This document shows, one piece after another, positions 52,011 to 60,428 of a stretch of 64,000 bases of DNA. The notes beneath the pieces are model-generated. The model worked only from the letters and a program-made list of their open reading frames with translations, did not search any database and had not been told where the DNA came from. This stretch comes from an uncultured Prevotellaceae bacterium (GTDB lineage Bacteria; Bacteroidota; Bacteroidia; Bacteroidales; Bacteroidaceae): NCBI GenBank assembly GCA_900315455.1, contig OMZE01000037.1, forward strand, positions 1-64,000. Direction: 5' to 3'. Made by a program: the position numbers and the translations under genes. The first letter of the stretch is position 1. Each line of letters opens with the position of its first letter.

Positions 52011-53318
52011 ATGCAGTCGTTTATCATTGAGGGTGGTCATCGTCTACAAGGTACCATCACGCCTCAGGGAGCCAAGAACGAGGCATTGCAAGTGATCAGT
52101 GCCTGCCTGCTCACCGATGAGGAGGTGCGCATACAGAACATCCCCGACATCCTTGACGTCAACAACCTCATCATGCTCCTTCTCGACATGGGTGTACGGG
52201 TGAGCAAGAATGCCCCTGGCGACTTCACTTTCCAAGCCAATGACCTGCACCTCGACTATCTGGAGAGCGATGAGTTTGTGAAGAAATGCTCATCGCTGCG
52301 CGGTAGTGTGCTGATGATTGGGCCGTTGCTCTCACGCTACCATCGTGCGGTGGTGGCCAAGCCTGGAGGCGACAAGATTGGCCGCAGGCGGCTCGACACC
52401 CATTTCCTTGGTTTCGGCAGGCTGGGAGCCAGTTTCGAGCGCATTGCCGGCCGCGACGTGTTTGAGTTGAAAGCCGACCACCTGAAAGGTTGCCACATGC
52501 TCCTTGACGAAGCCTCCGTCACCGGCACTGCCAATATCATCATGGCATCGGTGTTTGCCGAAGGCACCACTACCATCTACAATGCTGCCTGCGAGCCCTA
52601 CATCCAGCAGTTGTGCCACTTGCTCAACAACATGGGTGCCCGCATCAGCGGCATTGCCTCCAACCTCCTCACCATTGAGGGTGTGGAGCGTCTTCACGGT
52701 GCCACCCACACCATCCTTCCCGACATGATAGAAGTGGGGTCGTTTATCGGCATGGCTGCCATGGTGGGCGACGGCATCACCATCAAGGACGTGTCGATAC
52801 CCAACCTCGGCATCATCCCCGACATCTTCCGTCGCCTGGGTATTACCATAGAGACGAAGGGCGACGACATTTTCATCCCCCGCCACGACAGTTATGAAGT
52901 AGACTCCTTCATCGACGGTACCATCATGACCATCGCCGATGCCCCCTGGCCCGGGCTTACCCCCGACCTCATCTCGGTATTGCTCGTGGTCGCCACTCAG
53001 GCCAAGGGCAGCGTGCTCATCCACCAGAAGATGTTTGAGAGCCGCCTGTTCTTCGTCGACAAACTCATCGACATGGGTGCACAGATTATCCTTTGCGACC
53101 CCCACCGCGCCGTGGTGGTGGGCCATGACCACAAGATACAGTTGCGGGCAGGCCGCATGACCAGTCCAGATATCCGCGCGGGCATCGCGCTCCTTATCGC
53201 CGCCCTCAGTGCCAACGGCACGAGCCGCATCGCCAACATCGAGCAGATAGACCGCGGCTATCAGGACATCGAGAACCGCCTGCGCCAGTTGGGCGCACAT
53301 ATCGAGCGAGTGAAATAA
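52011..53318 (+). CDS. murA: UDP-N-acetylglucosamine 1-carboxyvinyltransferase, Cys-to-Asp variant
   Basis: This first committed enzyme of peptidoglycan synthesis moves enolpyruvate from PEP to UDP-GlcNAc. The 435-residue protein has GAKNEALQ at the start, HGATHTILPDMIEVGSF and the C-terminal RIANIEQIDRGYQDI. In the catalytic loop it reads PGGDKIGRRR, so Asp121 stands where E. coli MurA has Cys115. That Cys is the residue alkylated by fosfomycin. Asp variants, as in mycobacteria and chlamydiae, stay active and are intrinsically fosfomycin resistant. It lies between DUF4290 and rimM. Confidence 0.95.
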   Translation: MQSFIIEGGHRLQGTITPQGAKNEALQVISACLLTDEEVRIQNIPDILDVNNLIMLLLDMGVRVSKNAPGDFTFQANDLHLDYLESDEFVKKCSSLRGSVLMIGPLLSRYHRAVVAKPGGDKIGRRRLDTHFLGFGRLGASFERIAGRDVFELKADHLKGCHMLLDEASVTGTANIIMASVFAEGTTTIYNAACEPYIQQLCHLLNNMGARISGIASNLLTIEGVERLHGATHTILPDMIEVGSFIGMAAMVGDGITIKDVSIPNLGIIPDIFRRLGITIETKGDDIFIPRHDSYEVDSFIDGTIMTIADAPWPGLTPDLISVLLVVATQAKGSVLIHQKMFESRLFFVDKLIDMGAQIILCDPHRAVVVGHDHKIQLRAGRMTSPDIRAGIALLIAALSANGTSRIANIEQIDRGYQDIENRLRQLGAHIERVK

Positions 53319-53327
53319 CCTGCTGCC

Positions 53328-53849
53328 ATGGTGTGCCACGACGACGTATTCAAGATCGGACGTATAGGAAAGGTCCACGGAGTGAAAGGTGAGGTGTTGC
53401 TGCACTTCACCGATGATGTGTTCGACCGTACAGATGCCGACTATGTGTTTCTGGAGACCGACGGCATCCTCGTTCCCTTCTTCTTCGAGGAATACCGTTT
53501 CCGCAACGACGACACCGCCATTGTGAAGTTTCTCGACATCGACAATGCCGACAGGGCCGGTGAACTTACGGGCTGTGATGTTTTCTTTGCCCGTGATTTG
53601 GCTTCTGTCGACGACGACGAATTGTCGTGGAACGAGATGATAGGTTTCCGCATCACCGACACCACAAGCCACAGGCAGGTGGGCGAGATTGTTGCCGTAG
53701 ACCTGAGCACCATCAACACCCTTTTCGAAGTACGTCCCCCAAAAGGCGACATCCTGCTTGTGCCCGCTGCCGACGATTTCATCGTCGACATCGACCGTGA
53801 GCACCGTCAGGTCACCATGCAACTCCCTGAAGGATTGATAGAAGATTGA
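53328..53849 (+). CDS. rimM: 16S rRNA-processing protein RimM
   Basis: This 173-residue ribosome maturation factor binds S19 and helps assemble the 30S head. It has the N-terminal barrel start FKIGRIGKVHGVKGEVL and a C-terminal PRC-barrel domain (WNEMIGFRITD...VGEIVAVD). It lies 9 bp after murA and 39 bp before dxr. In many Bacteroidales an M23 peptidase gene sits between rimM and dxr; none is present here. Confidence 0.92.
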   Translation: MVCHDDVFKIGRIGKVHGVKGEVLLHFTDDVFDRTDADYVFLETDGILVPFFFEEYRFRNDDTAIVKFLDIDNADRAGELTGCDVFFARDLASVDDDELSWNEMIGFRITDTTSHRQVGEIVAVDLSTINTLFEVRPPKGDILLVPAADDFIVDIDREHRQVTMQLPEGLIED

Positions 53850-53888
53850 TTTCGGTCAGCCCGAATGAAACAAAAATAGAACATACAA

Positions 53889-55049
53889 ATGGAGAAGAAA
53901 CAACAAATATGCATCCTCGGTTCTACGGGATCGATAGGCACCCAGGCACTGGAAGTGATAGAAGAACATTCCGACCTGTATGAGGTATACTGCCTCACCG
54001 CCAACAACCGCGTGAACGAACTGGCGGCACAGGCCAGGAAGTTTCACCCCGCTGCCGTGGTGATAGCCAACGAGGCACACTATGCCACATTGCAGTCGCT
54101 CCTTGCCGACGAGCCCGACATCAAAGTGTATGCCGGCGCAAAGGCTATCGACGAGATAGTGGAGGCCTCTCCCATCGACATGGTGCTCACTGCCATGGTG
54201 GGCTTTGCCGGTCTGTCGCCCACTATCCATGCCATCAAGGCAGGGAAAAAGATATGCCTGGCCAACAAGGAGACCCTGGTAGTGGCCGGTGAACTCATCT
54301 GCCAGTTGGCAGGCCAGTATCATGCCCCCATCATTCCCGTCGACAGCGAGCACTCCGCCATCTTCCAGAGTCTGGTAGGCGAGGACTGCAACGAGATAGA
54401 GAAAATCCTGCTCACGGCAAGCGGTGGACCGTTTCGCACGAAGTCGGTCGACGAACTGGCCCATGTGACCAAGGCCGATGCCCTCCGGCATCCCACCTGG
54501 GACATGGGAGCGAAGATTACCATCGACAGTGCCACGATGATGAACAAAGGCTTCGAGGTGATTGAAGCCAAGTGGCTCTTCGGTGTTCCTGCCGACCGTA
54601 TACAAGTGCTCGTCCACCCCCAGTCGGTGGTGCACAGCGCCGTGCAGTTCCGCGACGGGTCGGTGAAAGCCCAACTCGGTGTTCCCGACATGCGGTTGCC
54701 CATCCAGTATGCCTTCTCTTTCCCCCAGCGTCTGCCCCTGAGCAGCGAACGGCTCGACTTCTTCAAGCATCCACTGGAGTTCTTCGAACCCGACCTGGAG
54801 AAATTCCATTGCCTCGCCCTGGCTTTCGAGGCCATTGGCCGAGGCGGCAATATGCCCTGCATCGTGAATGCCGCCAACGAGGTGGTGAACCGTGCGTTTC
54901 TCGACGACCGCTGCGGTTTCCTGGAGATGGGCGACATCATCGAGAAGACCATGCGCCTCACGCCGTACGATGCCAACCCCTCATACGACACCTATGTGCA
55001 AACCGATGCCGAAGCCCGTCGCATCGCCGCATCATTGCTCAAACCATAA
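53889..55049 (+). CDS. dxr: 1-deoxy-D-xylulose 5-phosphate reductoisomerase
   Basis: This enzyme makes methylerythritol phosphate in the MEP isoprenoid pathway. The 386-residue protein has the NADPH-binding motif LGSTGSIGTQALEVI, the metal-site segment VDSEHSAIFQSL, the ASGGPFR loop and the MNKGFEVIEA helix, all typical. It has normal length and lies in the tsaB-rseP operon, 81 bp before rseP. Confidence 0.95.
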   Translation: MEKKQQICILGSTGSIGTQALEVIEEHSDLYEVYCLTANNRVNELAAQARKFHPAAVVIANEAHYATLQSLLADEPDIKVYAGAKAIDEIVEASPIDMVLTAMVGFAGLSPTIHAIKAGKKICLANKETLVVAGELICQLAGQYHAPIIPVDSEHSAIFQSLVGEDCNEIEKILLTASGGPFRTKSVDELAHVTKADALRHPTWDMGAKITIDSATMMNKGFEVIEAKWLFGVPADRIQVLVHPQSVVHSAVQFRDGSVKAQLGVPDMRLPIQYAFSFPQRLPLSSERLDFFKHPLEFFEPDLEKFHCLALAFEAIGRGGNMPCIVNAANEVVNRAFLDDRCGFLEMGDIIEKTMRLTPYDANPSYDTYVQTDAEARRIAASLLKP

Positions 55050-55130
55050 CCAATCCATCACACGCCATCTGGCGACAACCATTCAAGAATCAAGGATGAC
55101 ATCCTCATCCCCACAAACAAAAAAGACAAC

Positions 55131-56594
55131 ATGAACAGTGTATTTTTAATCAAGTTAGTTCAGTTCATTCTTTCGATATCCCTTCTCGTGCTCCTTCACG
55201 AGGGTGGTCATTTCTTCTTCGCCAAACTCTTCAAGGTGAGGGTGAGACGGTTTTACATCTTCTTCAACCCTAAATTCCACCTCTTCAGCACCTATGACAC
55301 CTGGTTCCGCAGGCTGTTCAAGAAAGACCCCGTGGTGGTGCCCGAGAAGACAATAAAAGACAAAGACGGCAAGGAATACAAAGAGAAAGAATATGTAGGT
55401 ACGGAATATGGCATCGGCTGGCTTCCCCTTGGCGGCTACTGCGCCATTTCAGGAATGATTGACGAGACCAACCAACAACTCAGCGACGAGCCCCAGCCCT
55501 ACGAGTTCCGCACCAAGCCCACCTGGCAGAGGCTGCTGATCATGATAGGCGGAGTGTTGGTGAACTTCCTCCTTGCCCTGTTCATCTACTCCATGGTGCT
55601 CTTCTACTGGGGCGACTCCTATATCCAGACCAAGGACATGACGATGGGCATGAAGTTCAACAACGAAGCCAAGGCTCTGGGATTCAAGGATGGCGACATC
55701 CTGCTGGGCACCGATGCGAAAGAGTTCAAGCGGTTTGACGTCGACCTCTACCGCAACCTTTCCGAGGCCAAGCGCGTAGACATCATCCGTGAGGGCAAGA
55801 AAATGTCGCTCACCCTTCCCGGTGACCTCAACCTGCTCGACATGCTGAAGACCCAGCCCACTTTCGTGCAGCCCTTCATCCCCTGCGTCATCGACTCCAT
55901 CCTCCCCGGCACTCCTGCTGCCGAGGCCGGTCTGGCAAAGGGCGACAAACTGTTGTCATTGAACGACTCCACCCTTGAAACCTGGAGCGACTTCCTCTTG
56001 CAAGTCAGCCGTCTCAACGACATCGTCACTGCCAAGGCTACGAAATCCGACAGTCTGAAATACCGTGCAGTGAACATCGTCTATACCCGTGGTGCCACCG
56101 GACAATGCGACACCATCCGCACCATGCTCGACGAGAACATGATGCTGGGTGTGGTGCAGAGCAGCATCTACACCTATTACAAGCCTACGGAAAAGAAATA
56201 TGGGTTCTTCGAGAGTTTCCCTGCCGGTATCAAATATGGGCTCGGCGTGTTGCGTGGCTACGTCGACGACCTGAAGTACGTATTCACCGCCGACGGTGCG
56301 AAGTCACTGGGTGGTTTCGGCACTATCGGCAGTCTCTTCCCCGAGACATGGAACTGGCAGATGTTCTGGAACATGACCGCCTTCCTGAGCATCATCCTGG
56401 CATTCATGAACATCCTGCCTATCCCCGCTCTCGACGGCGGGCACGTGCTCTTCCTCCTTTACGAGATGATTACAGGCCGCAAGCCAAGCGACAAGTTCAT
56501 GGCCCGCGCCGAATACGTGGGTTTCGCCATCCTCGTGTTGCTCATGGTGGTGGCCAATCTCAATGATATCCTGCGCTGGATGGGCGTAATGTGA
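55131..56594 (+). CDS. rseP: site-2 membrane metalloprotease RseP
   Basis: This 487-residue intramembrane protease has the zinc motif HEGGH at residues 23-27, a PDZ domain region (about 190-290, GDILLGTDAKEF and GTPAAEAGLAKGDKLLSLND) and the second-ligand motif NILPIPALDGGH in the last third. In E. coli the homologue cleaves anti-sigma-E RseA and signal peptides. It has the larger size seen in Bacteroidetes. It is the last gene of the operon. Confidence 0.94.
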   Translation: MNSVFLIKLVQFILSISLLVLLHEGGHFFFAKLFKVRVRRFYIFFNPKFHLFSTYDTWFRRLFKKDPVVVPEKTIKDKDGKEYKEKEYVGTEYGIGWLPLGGYCAISGMIDETNQQLSDEPQPYEFRTKPTWQRLLIMIGGVLVNFLLALFIYSMVLFYWGDSYIQTKDMTMGMKFNNEAKALGFKDGDILLGTDAKEFKRFDVDLYRNLSEAKRVDIIREGKKMSLTLPGDLNLLDMLKTQPTFVQPFIPCVIDSILPGTPAAEAGLAKGDKLLSLNDSTLETWSDFLLQVSRLNDIVTAKATKSDSLKYRAVNIVYTRGATGQCDTIRTMLDENMMLGVVQSSIYTYYKPTEKKYGFFESFPAGIKYGLGVLRGYVDDLKYVFTADGAKSLGGFGTIGSLFPETWNWQMFWNMTAFLSIILAFMNILPIPALDGGHVLFLLYEMITGRKPSDKFMARAEYVGFAILVLLMVVANLNDILRWMGVM

Positions 56595-56607
56595 CCCTGC
56601 GCCGTCC

Positions 56608-57312
56608 TTATGGTTTCAGCGTGAAGCCGAAGAGGAGATAAGCCTTCTGGTCGCGGGGGTTGGCAGCAATGGCTGCGAAAAGAGGAATGCTGAACTTGTC
56701 GGTAATGGCGATCTCTTTGGAGGCTTTGAGCGACAGTTCGGTAACGGCAAACCCATCAGTATCGTAAGTTGTCGTGGCATAAGGCACCACGCCGACAGTG
56801 GCCTCCCACTCGCATGAGGCCAGACGGAAAGGTGCTGTGGCCTGGAAGTATGAGGAATAGGCTCTCTTGCCATCGTTGTTCTCACCATCGTTGCCCGCAA
56901 AATTCGTGTACCAGGTAAGCGACAGGCACCCGAAATCATAGCCTGCGAAAGCCTCAAACACATGACTGGTGCGATGGGCATCGTAAAGGAAATAGCGCTC
57001 TGAAGGAGAGTTGAACCAATAGTCGGTCACGCCTATGGTCAGTCCACCTGTGGCATACGACAGCGTAAGGTCCAATTCCTTGTCGTCGGCCGGTTCCGAC
57101 AGTCCAACATTGCCCCATGCCTCCAGGCTCAGTCCCTTGTAGCCAATGCCAAGTGTAGGTTGGAGGCTTACGGCACCACAATACTGTCCGCGCCAGACAT
57201 ACTGGTTGACGACATCGGCAGCGATATCCACTTCCACGGGGTCTTGTGCCCCTGCCGAGGCAGCAGAGAGGGCAGCCATGGCTGCCACGATAAACCATTT
57301 TTTCATCTTCAT
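56608..57312 (-). CDS. outer-membrane protein, small beta-barrel-like
   Basis: This 234-residue protein has a signal peptide (residues 1-22, ending ASAGAQDP) and alternating beta-strand patterns (NQYVWRGQYCGAVSLQPTLGIGYKGLSLEAWG in parts, YFLYDAHRTSHVFEAFAGYDF) that suggest an 8-12-strand barrel. The WRG motif in the first strand is seen in a group of Proteobacteria and Bacteroidetes barrel proteins of unknown function. The ATG at 57312 was chosen; upstream in-frame codons to 57393 would overlap the promoter region. It diverges from glnN. Confidence 0.72.
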   Translation of the reverse strand: MKMKKWFIVAAMAALSAASAGAQDPVEVDIAADVVNQYVWRGQYCGAVSLQPTLGIGYKGLSLEAWGNVGLSEPADDKELDLTLSYATGGLTIGVTDYWFNSPSERYFLYDAHRTSHVFEAFAGYDFGCLSLTWYTNFAGNDGENNDGKRAYSSYFQATAPFRLASCEWEATVGVVPYATTTYDTDGFAVTELSLKASKEIAITDKFSIPLFAAIAANPRDQKAYLLFGFTLKP

Positions 57313-57334
57313 ATAGATTAGGGATTTGAAACAA

Positions 57335-57368
57335 ACGCTTGACGACAAGCGTATCATTTGCAAAGATA
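57335..57368 (-). promoter_or_regulatory. promoter and 5'-UTR hairpin of the outer-membrane protein gene
   Basis: The minus-strand -7 box TATCTTTG lies at plus 57361-57368. A perfect 7-bp stem ACGCTTG / CAAGCGT with loop ACGA (57335-57352) would sit at the very 5' end of the message, where it could stabilise it. No clear TTTG -33 is seen. Confidence 0.5.
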
Positions 57369-57399
57369 AAAAAATCTTCCAAAGAATAAACAACAGAAC

Positions 57400-59589
57400 A
57401 TGGCAAATTTAAGATTCCAGGTAGTAGAAGAAGCATTCAAGAAGAAACCCCTTGAAGTCATCTCCCCTGCCGAGCGTCCCTCGGAATATTTTGGTAAATA
57501 CGTGTTCACCCGCGACAAGATGTTCAAATATCTTCCCCGGGAGGTGTACCTGCAACTCACCGACGTGATAGACAACGGCGCACGGCTCGACCGCTCCATT
57601 GCCGATGCCGTGGCCAAGGGCATCAAGCAATGGGCAGAGGAAAACGGCGTGACGCACTATACCCATTGGTTCCAGCCATTGACAGAAGGCACCGCAGAAA
57701 AGCATGACGCGTTTATCGAGCACGACGGCAAGGGTGGCATGATAGAACAGTTCAGCGGCAAACTGCTCATGCAGCAGGAGCCCGATGCCTCTTCGTTTCC
57801 CAGCGGCGGCATCCGCAACACCTTCGAGGCCCGTGGCTATTCGGCCTGGGATCCCACATCGCCCGTGTTCATCATCGACGATACCCTCTGTATCCCCACC
57901 ATCTTCATCTCTTACACCGGTGAGGCACTCGACTATAAGGCACCCTTGCTCCGCGCCCTCCGCGCTGTGAACAGTGCCGCCACCGATGTTTGCCATTATT
58001 TCTACCCCGACGTGAAGAAGGTGACCTGCAACCTGGGCTGGGAGCAAGAATATTTCCTTGTAGACGAAGGACTCTACAGTGCCCGTCCCGACCTGATGCT
58101 CACCGGGCGCACCCTCATGGGGCACGACTCTGCGAAGAACCAGCAGATGGACGACCACTATTTCGGCACCATCCCCGACCGTGTGCAGGCCTTTATGAAA
58201 GACCTTGAGATACAGGCCCTCGAACTGTCCATCCCCTGCAAGACCCGTCACAACGAGGTGGCTCCCAACCAGTTTGAGTTGGCCCCCATCTATGAGGAGA
58301 CCAACCTCGCTGTGGACCATAACATGCTGCTCATGTCGCTCATGAAAAGGGTGGCACGCAAGCATGGTTTCCGCGTGCTGCTCCACGAGAAGCCCTTTGC
58401 TGGTATTAATGGTTCGGGAAAGCACAACAACTGGAGTCTCTCTACCGACACCGGCATCTTGTTGCACAGTCCTGGCAAGACCCCAGAGGAGACCCTTCGC
58501 TTCGTGGTGTTCATCGTAGAGACGCTGATGGGTGTCTACCGCCACAACGGGTTGCTGAAAGCCTCGATTATGAGTGCCACCAACGCCCATCGCCTCGGAG
58601 CCAACGAGGCACCCCCAGTCATCATCTCCTCGTTTCTGGGCAAACAACTCAGCGAATTGCTCGACCATATCGAGAAAGCCGACAAGCGCGACCTCCTCAG
58701 CATGGCAGGCAAACAAGGCATGCGCCTCGACATTCCCGAGATTCCCGAACTGCTCATCGACAATACCGACCGCAACCGCACCAGTCCGTTTGCCTTTACC
58801 GGCAACCGCTTCGAGTTTCGTGCCGTCGGTTCGGAAGCCAACTGCGCCTCCGCGATGATTGCCCTCAACACGGCTGTTGCCGAAGCCCTCGTCGACTTCA
58901 AGCACCGTGTCGATGCCCTCATCGCGAAGGGTGATGACCAGACGGGCGCCATCCTCGACGTCATCCGCGACGACATCCGTACCTGCCGCCCCATCCATTT
59001 CGATGGCAACGGCTACAGCGAGGAATGGGTGGAAGAAGCCACCCGACGCGGTCTCGACGTGGAGAAGAGTTGTCCGCTGATTTTCGACAATTACCTGACC
59101 CCCGACACCATCCGTATGTTTGAGCAGATGAACGTGATGAATGCGAAGGAACTGGCAGCCCGCAATGAAGTGAAATGGGAGACCTACACGAAGAAAGTGC
59201 AGATAGAAGCCCGCGTGATGGGCGACCTGAGCATGAACCACATTATCCCCATCGCCACCCAATATCAGAGTCAGTTGGCCAAGAACGTGCTCAACATGTA
59301 TGAAATCTTCCCCAAGGAAGAGGCCGACAAACTGACTGCGCGCAACAAAGGCATCATCAAGGAGATAGCCGAACGCACGCAAGCCATAGAGACCGGTGTG
59401 GAAGACCTGGTGAATGCCCGCAAGGTAGCCAATAAAATCACCGAAGTGCGCGAGAAAGCCATTGCCTACCACGACACTGTGGAACCGAAGATGAAGGAAA
59501 TCAGGCGTGAGATAGACAAACTCGAACTCATTGTGAGCGACGAGTGCTGGACCTTGCCTAAATATCGCGAACTGTTGTTTATCAGATAA
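57400..59589 (+). CDS. glnN: glutamine synthetase type III
   Basis: This enzyme forms glutamine from glutamate and ammonia. The 729-residue length and motifs mark GSIII, the class found in Bacteroides and cyanobacteria: THYTHWFQPLTEGTAEKHD near the N-terminus, the ATP-binding KPFAGINGSGKHNNWS and NRTSPFAFTGNRFEFRAVGS for catalytic binding. It is the main ammonia-assimilating enzyme in many Bacteroidales. It has a single-gene arrangement with HAD hydrolase 20 bp downstream. The promoter is unclear. Confidence 0.95.
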   Translation: MANLRFQVVEEAFKKKPLEVISPAERPSEYFGKYVFTRDKMFKYLPREVYLQLTDVIDNGARLDRSIADAVAKGIKQWAEENGVTHYTHWFQPLTEGTAEKHDAFIEHDGKGGMIEQFSGKLLMQQEPDASSFPSGGIRNTFEARGYSAWDPTSPVFIIDDTLCIPTIFISYTGEALDYKAPLLRALRAVNSAATDVCHYFYPDVKKVTCNLGWEQEYFLVDEGLYSARPDLMLTGRTLMGHDSAKNQQMDDHYFGTIPDRVQAFMKDLEIQALELSIPCKTRHNEVAPNQFELAPIYEETNLAVDHNMLLMSLMKRVARKHGFRVLLHEKPFAGINGSGKHNNWSLSTDTGILLHSPGKTPEETLRFVVFIVETLMGVYRHNGLLKASIMSATNAHRLGANEAPPVIISSFLGKQLSELLDHIEKADKRDLLSMAGKQGMRLDIPEIPELLIDNTDRNRTSPFAFTGNRFEFRAVGSEANCASAMIALNTAVAEALVDFKHRVDALIAKGDDQTGAILDVIRDDIRTCRPIHFDGNGYSEEWVEEATRRGLDVEKSCPLIFDNYLTPDTIRMFEQMNVMNAKELAARNEVKWETYTKKVQIEARVMGDLSMNHIIPIATQYQSQLAKNVLNMYEIFPKEEADKLTARNKGIIKEIAERTQAIETGVEDLVNARKVANKITEVREKAIAYHDTVEPKMKEIRREIDKLELIVSDECWTLPKYRELLFIR

Positions 59590-59609
59590 AATTCATTTCC
59601 GCCCCTCCC

Positions 59610-60308
59610 ATGTACACCGACCACATCCAGGTTCTTGCCTTCGATGCCGACGACACCCTATGGGACTGCCAGTCGCACTTCGTTGCCGTAGAACGACAAT
59701 ACTGCGCCATGCTTGCCGAGTATGGCGACGAGAAGTATGTGTCGGGGGAATTGTTCAAGACAGAGACGAAGAACATGGCAGAACTGGGCTATGGCAGCAA
59801 GGCTTTCACCCTCTCTCTCGTGGAGAACGCCGTGAAGGTGAGCAATGGGCACATCTCCTCCATGAAGTTGCTCGCCATACAGGAGTTGGGGCGCAGTCTG
59901 CTACGATTGCCCGCCACGCCCCTCGAGGGTGTGGAAGCCACGCTAAAGACACTTCGCGGCAGAGGACATTACAAGATGGTGGTATTCACCAAAGGCGAGA
60001 TTCTCGACCAGGAGAACAAACTCCTGCGGTCGGGCCTATGGGATTACTTCGACCGTGTGGAAGTGGTATCCGACAAGACCCCGCGCCAGTATCGTGAACT
60101 CTGCGCCACCTTCGGCATCGGCATTGATGAGTTGATGATGATAGGCAACAGTTTTAAGTCAGACATAGAGCCCGTGCTGCGTCTTGGAGGTTATGCCGTG
60201 CACATTCCCTTTGAGTTGACCTGGGCACATGAGTGCGTCGAAGAATTCGACCACCCACACTTGACACACCTCTCCCATTTCAGCGAACTCGCCACCTTGC
60301 TCAGGTAG
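59610..60308 (+). CDS. HAD-superfamily hydrolase
   Basis: This 232-residue phosphatase-like protein has HAD motif I at residues 12-16 (FDADDTLWD), motif II with Thr in VVFTKGE, and motif IV with MIGNSFKSDIEP. The overall layout resembles small-molecule phosphatases such as YjjG. The substrate is unknown. It follows glnN by 20 bp and converges with the C10 peptidase gene. Confidence 0.85.
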   Translation: MYTDHIQVLAFDADDTLWDCQSHFVAVERQYCAMLAEYGDEKYVSGELFKTETKNMAELGYGSKAFTLSLVENAVKVSNGHISSMKLLAIQELGRSLLRLPATPLEGVEATLKTLRGRGHYKMVVFTKGEILDQENKLLRSGLWDYFDRVEVVSDKTPRQYRELCATFGIGIDELMMIGNSFKSDIEPVLRLGGYAVHIPFELTWAHECVEEFDHPHLTHLSHFSELATLLR

Positions 60309-60363
60309 CAGCAGGGCGAAGCCGCTATTTTCCCCCAACAATCCCAAAGACCTTATTTGTTAT

Positions 60364-60399
60364 AAAAAAAGGACAGCGACGAACCAATCGCCACTGCCC
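60364..60399 (-). terminator. terminator of the C10 peptidase operon
   Basis: On the minus strand an imperfect stem (GGCAGTGGCGA with TCGTCGCTGTCC, plus 60371-60398) is followed by a T-run (60364-60370). It lies about 30 bp beyond the peptidase stop codon. Confidence 0.65.
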
Positions 60400-60428
60400 C
60401 CATCCATTCAAAACTTAAAAAAGGTCAC

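Noticed and set aside
52332-53822. 496-codon minus-strand frame opposite murA and rimM
   Set aside because: Both plus-strand genes are certain; the antisense translation is Gly/Val/His-rich and featureless.
57409-59472. 687-codon open frame antisense to glnN
   Set aside because: Shadow of the glutamine synthetase gene; the composition is rich in Gly/Val/His as expected for antisense frames here.
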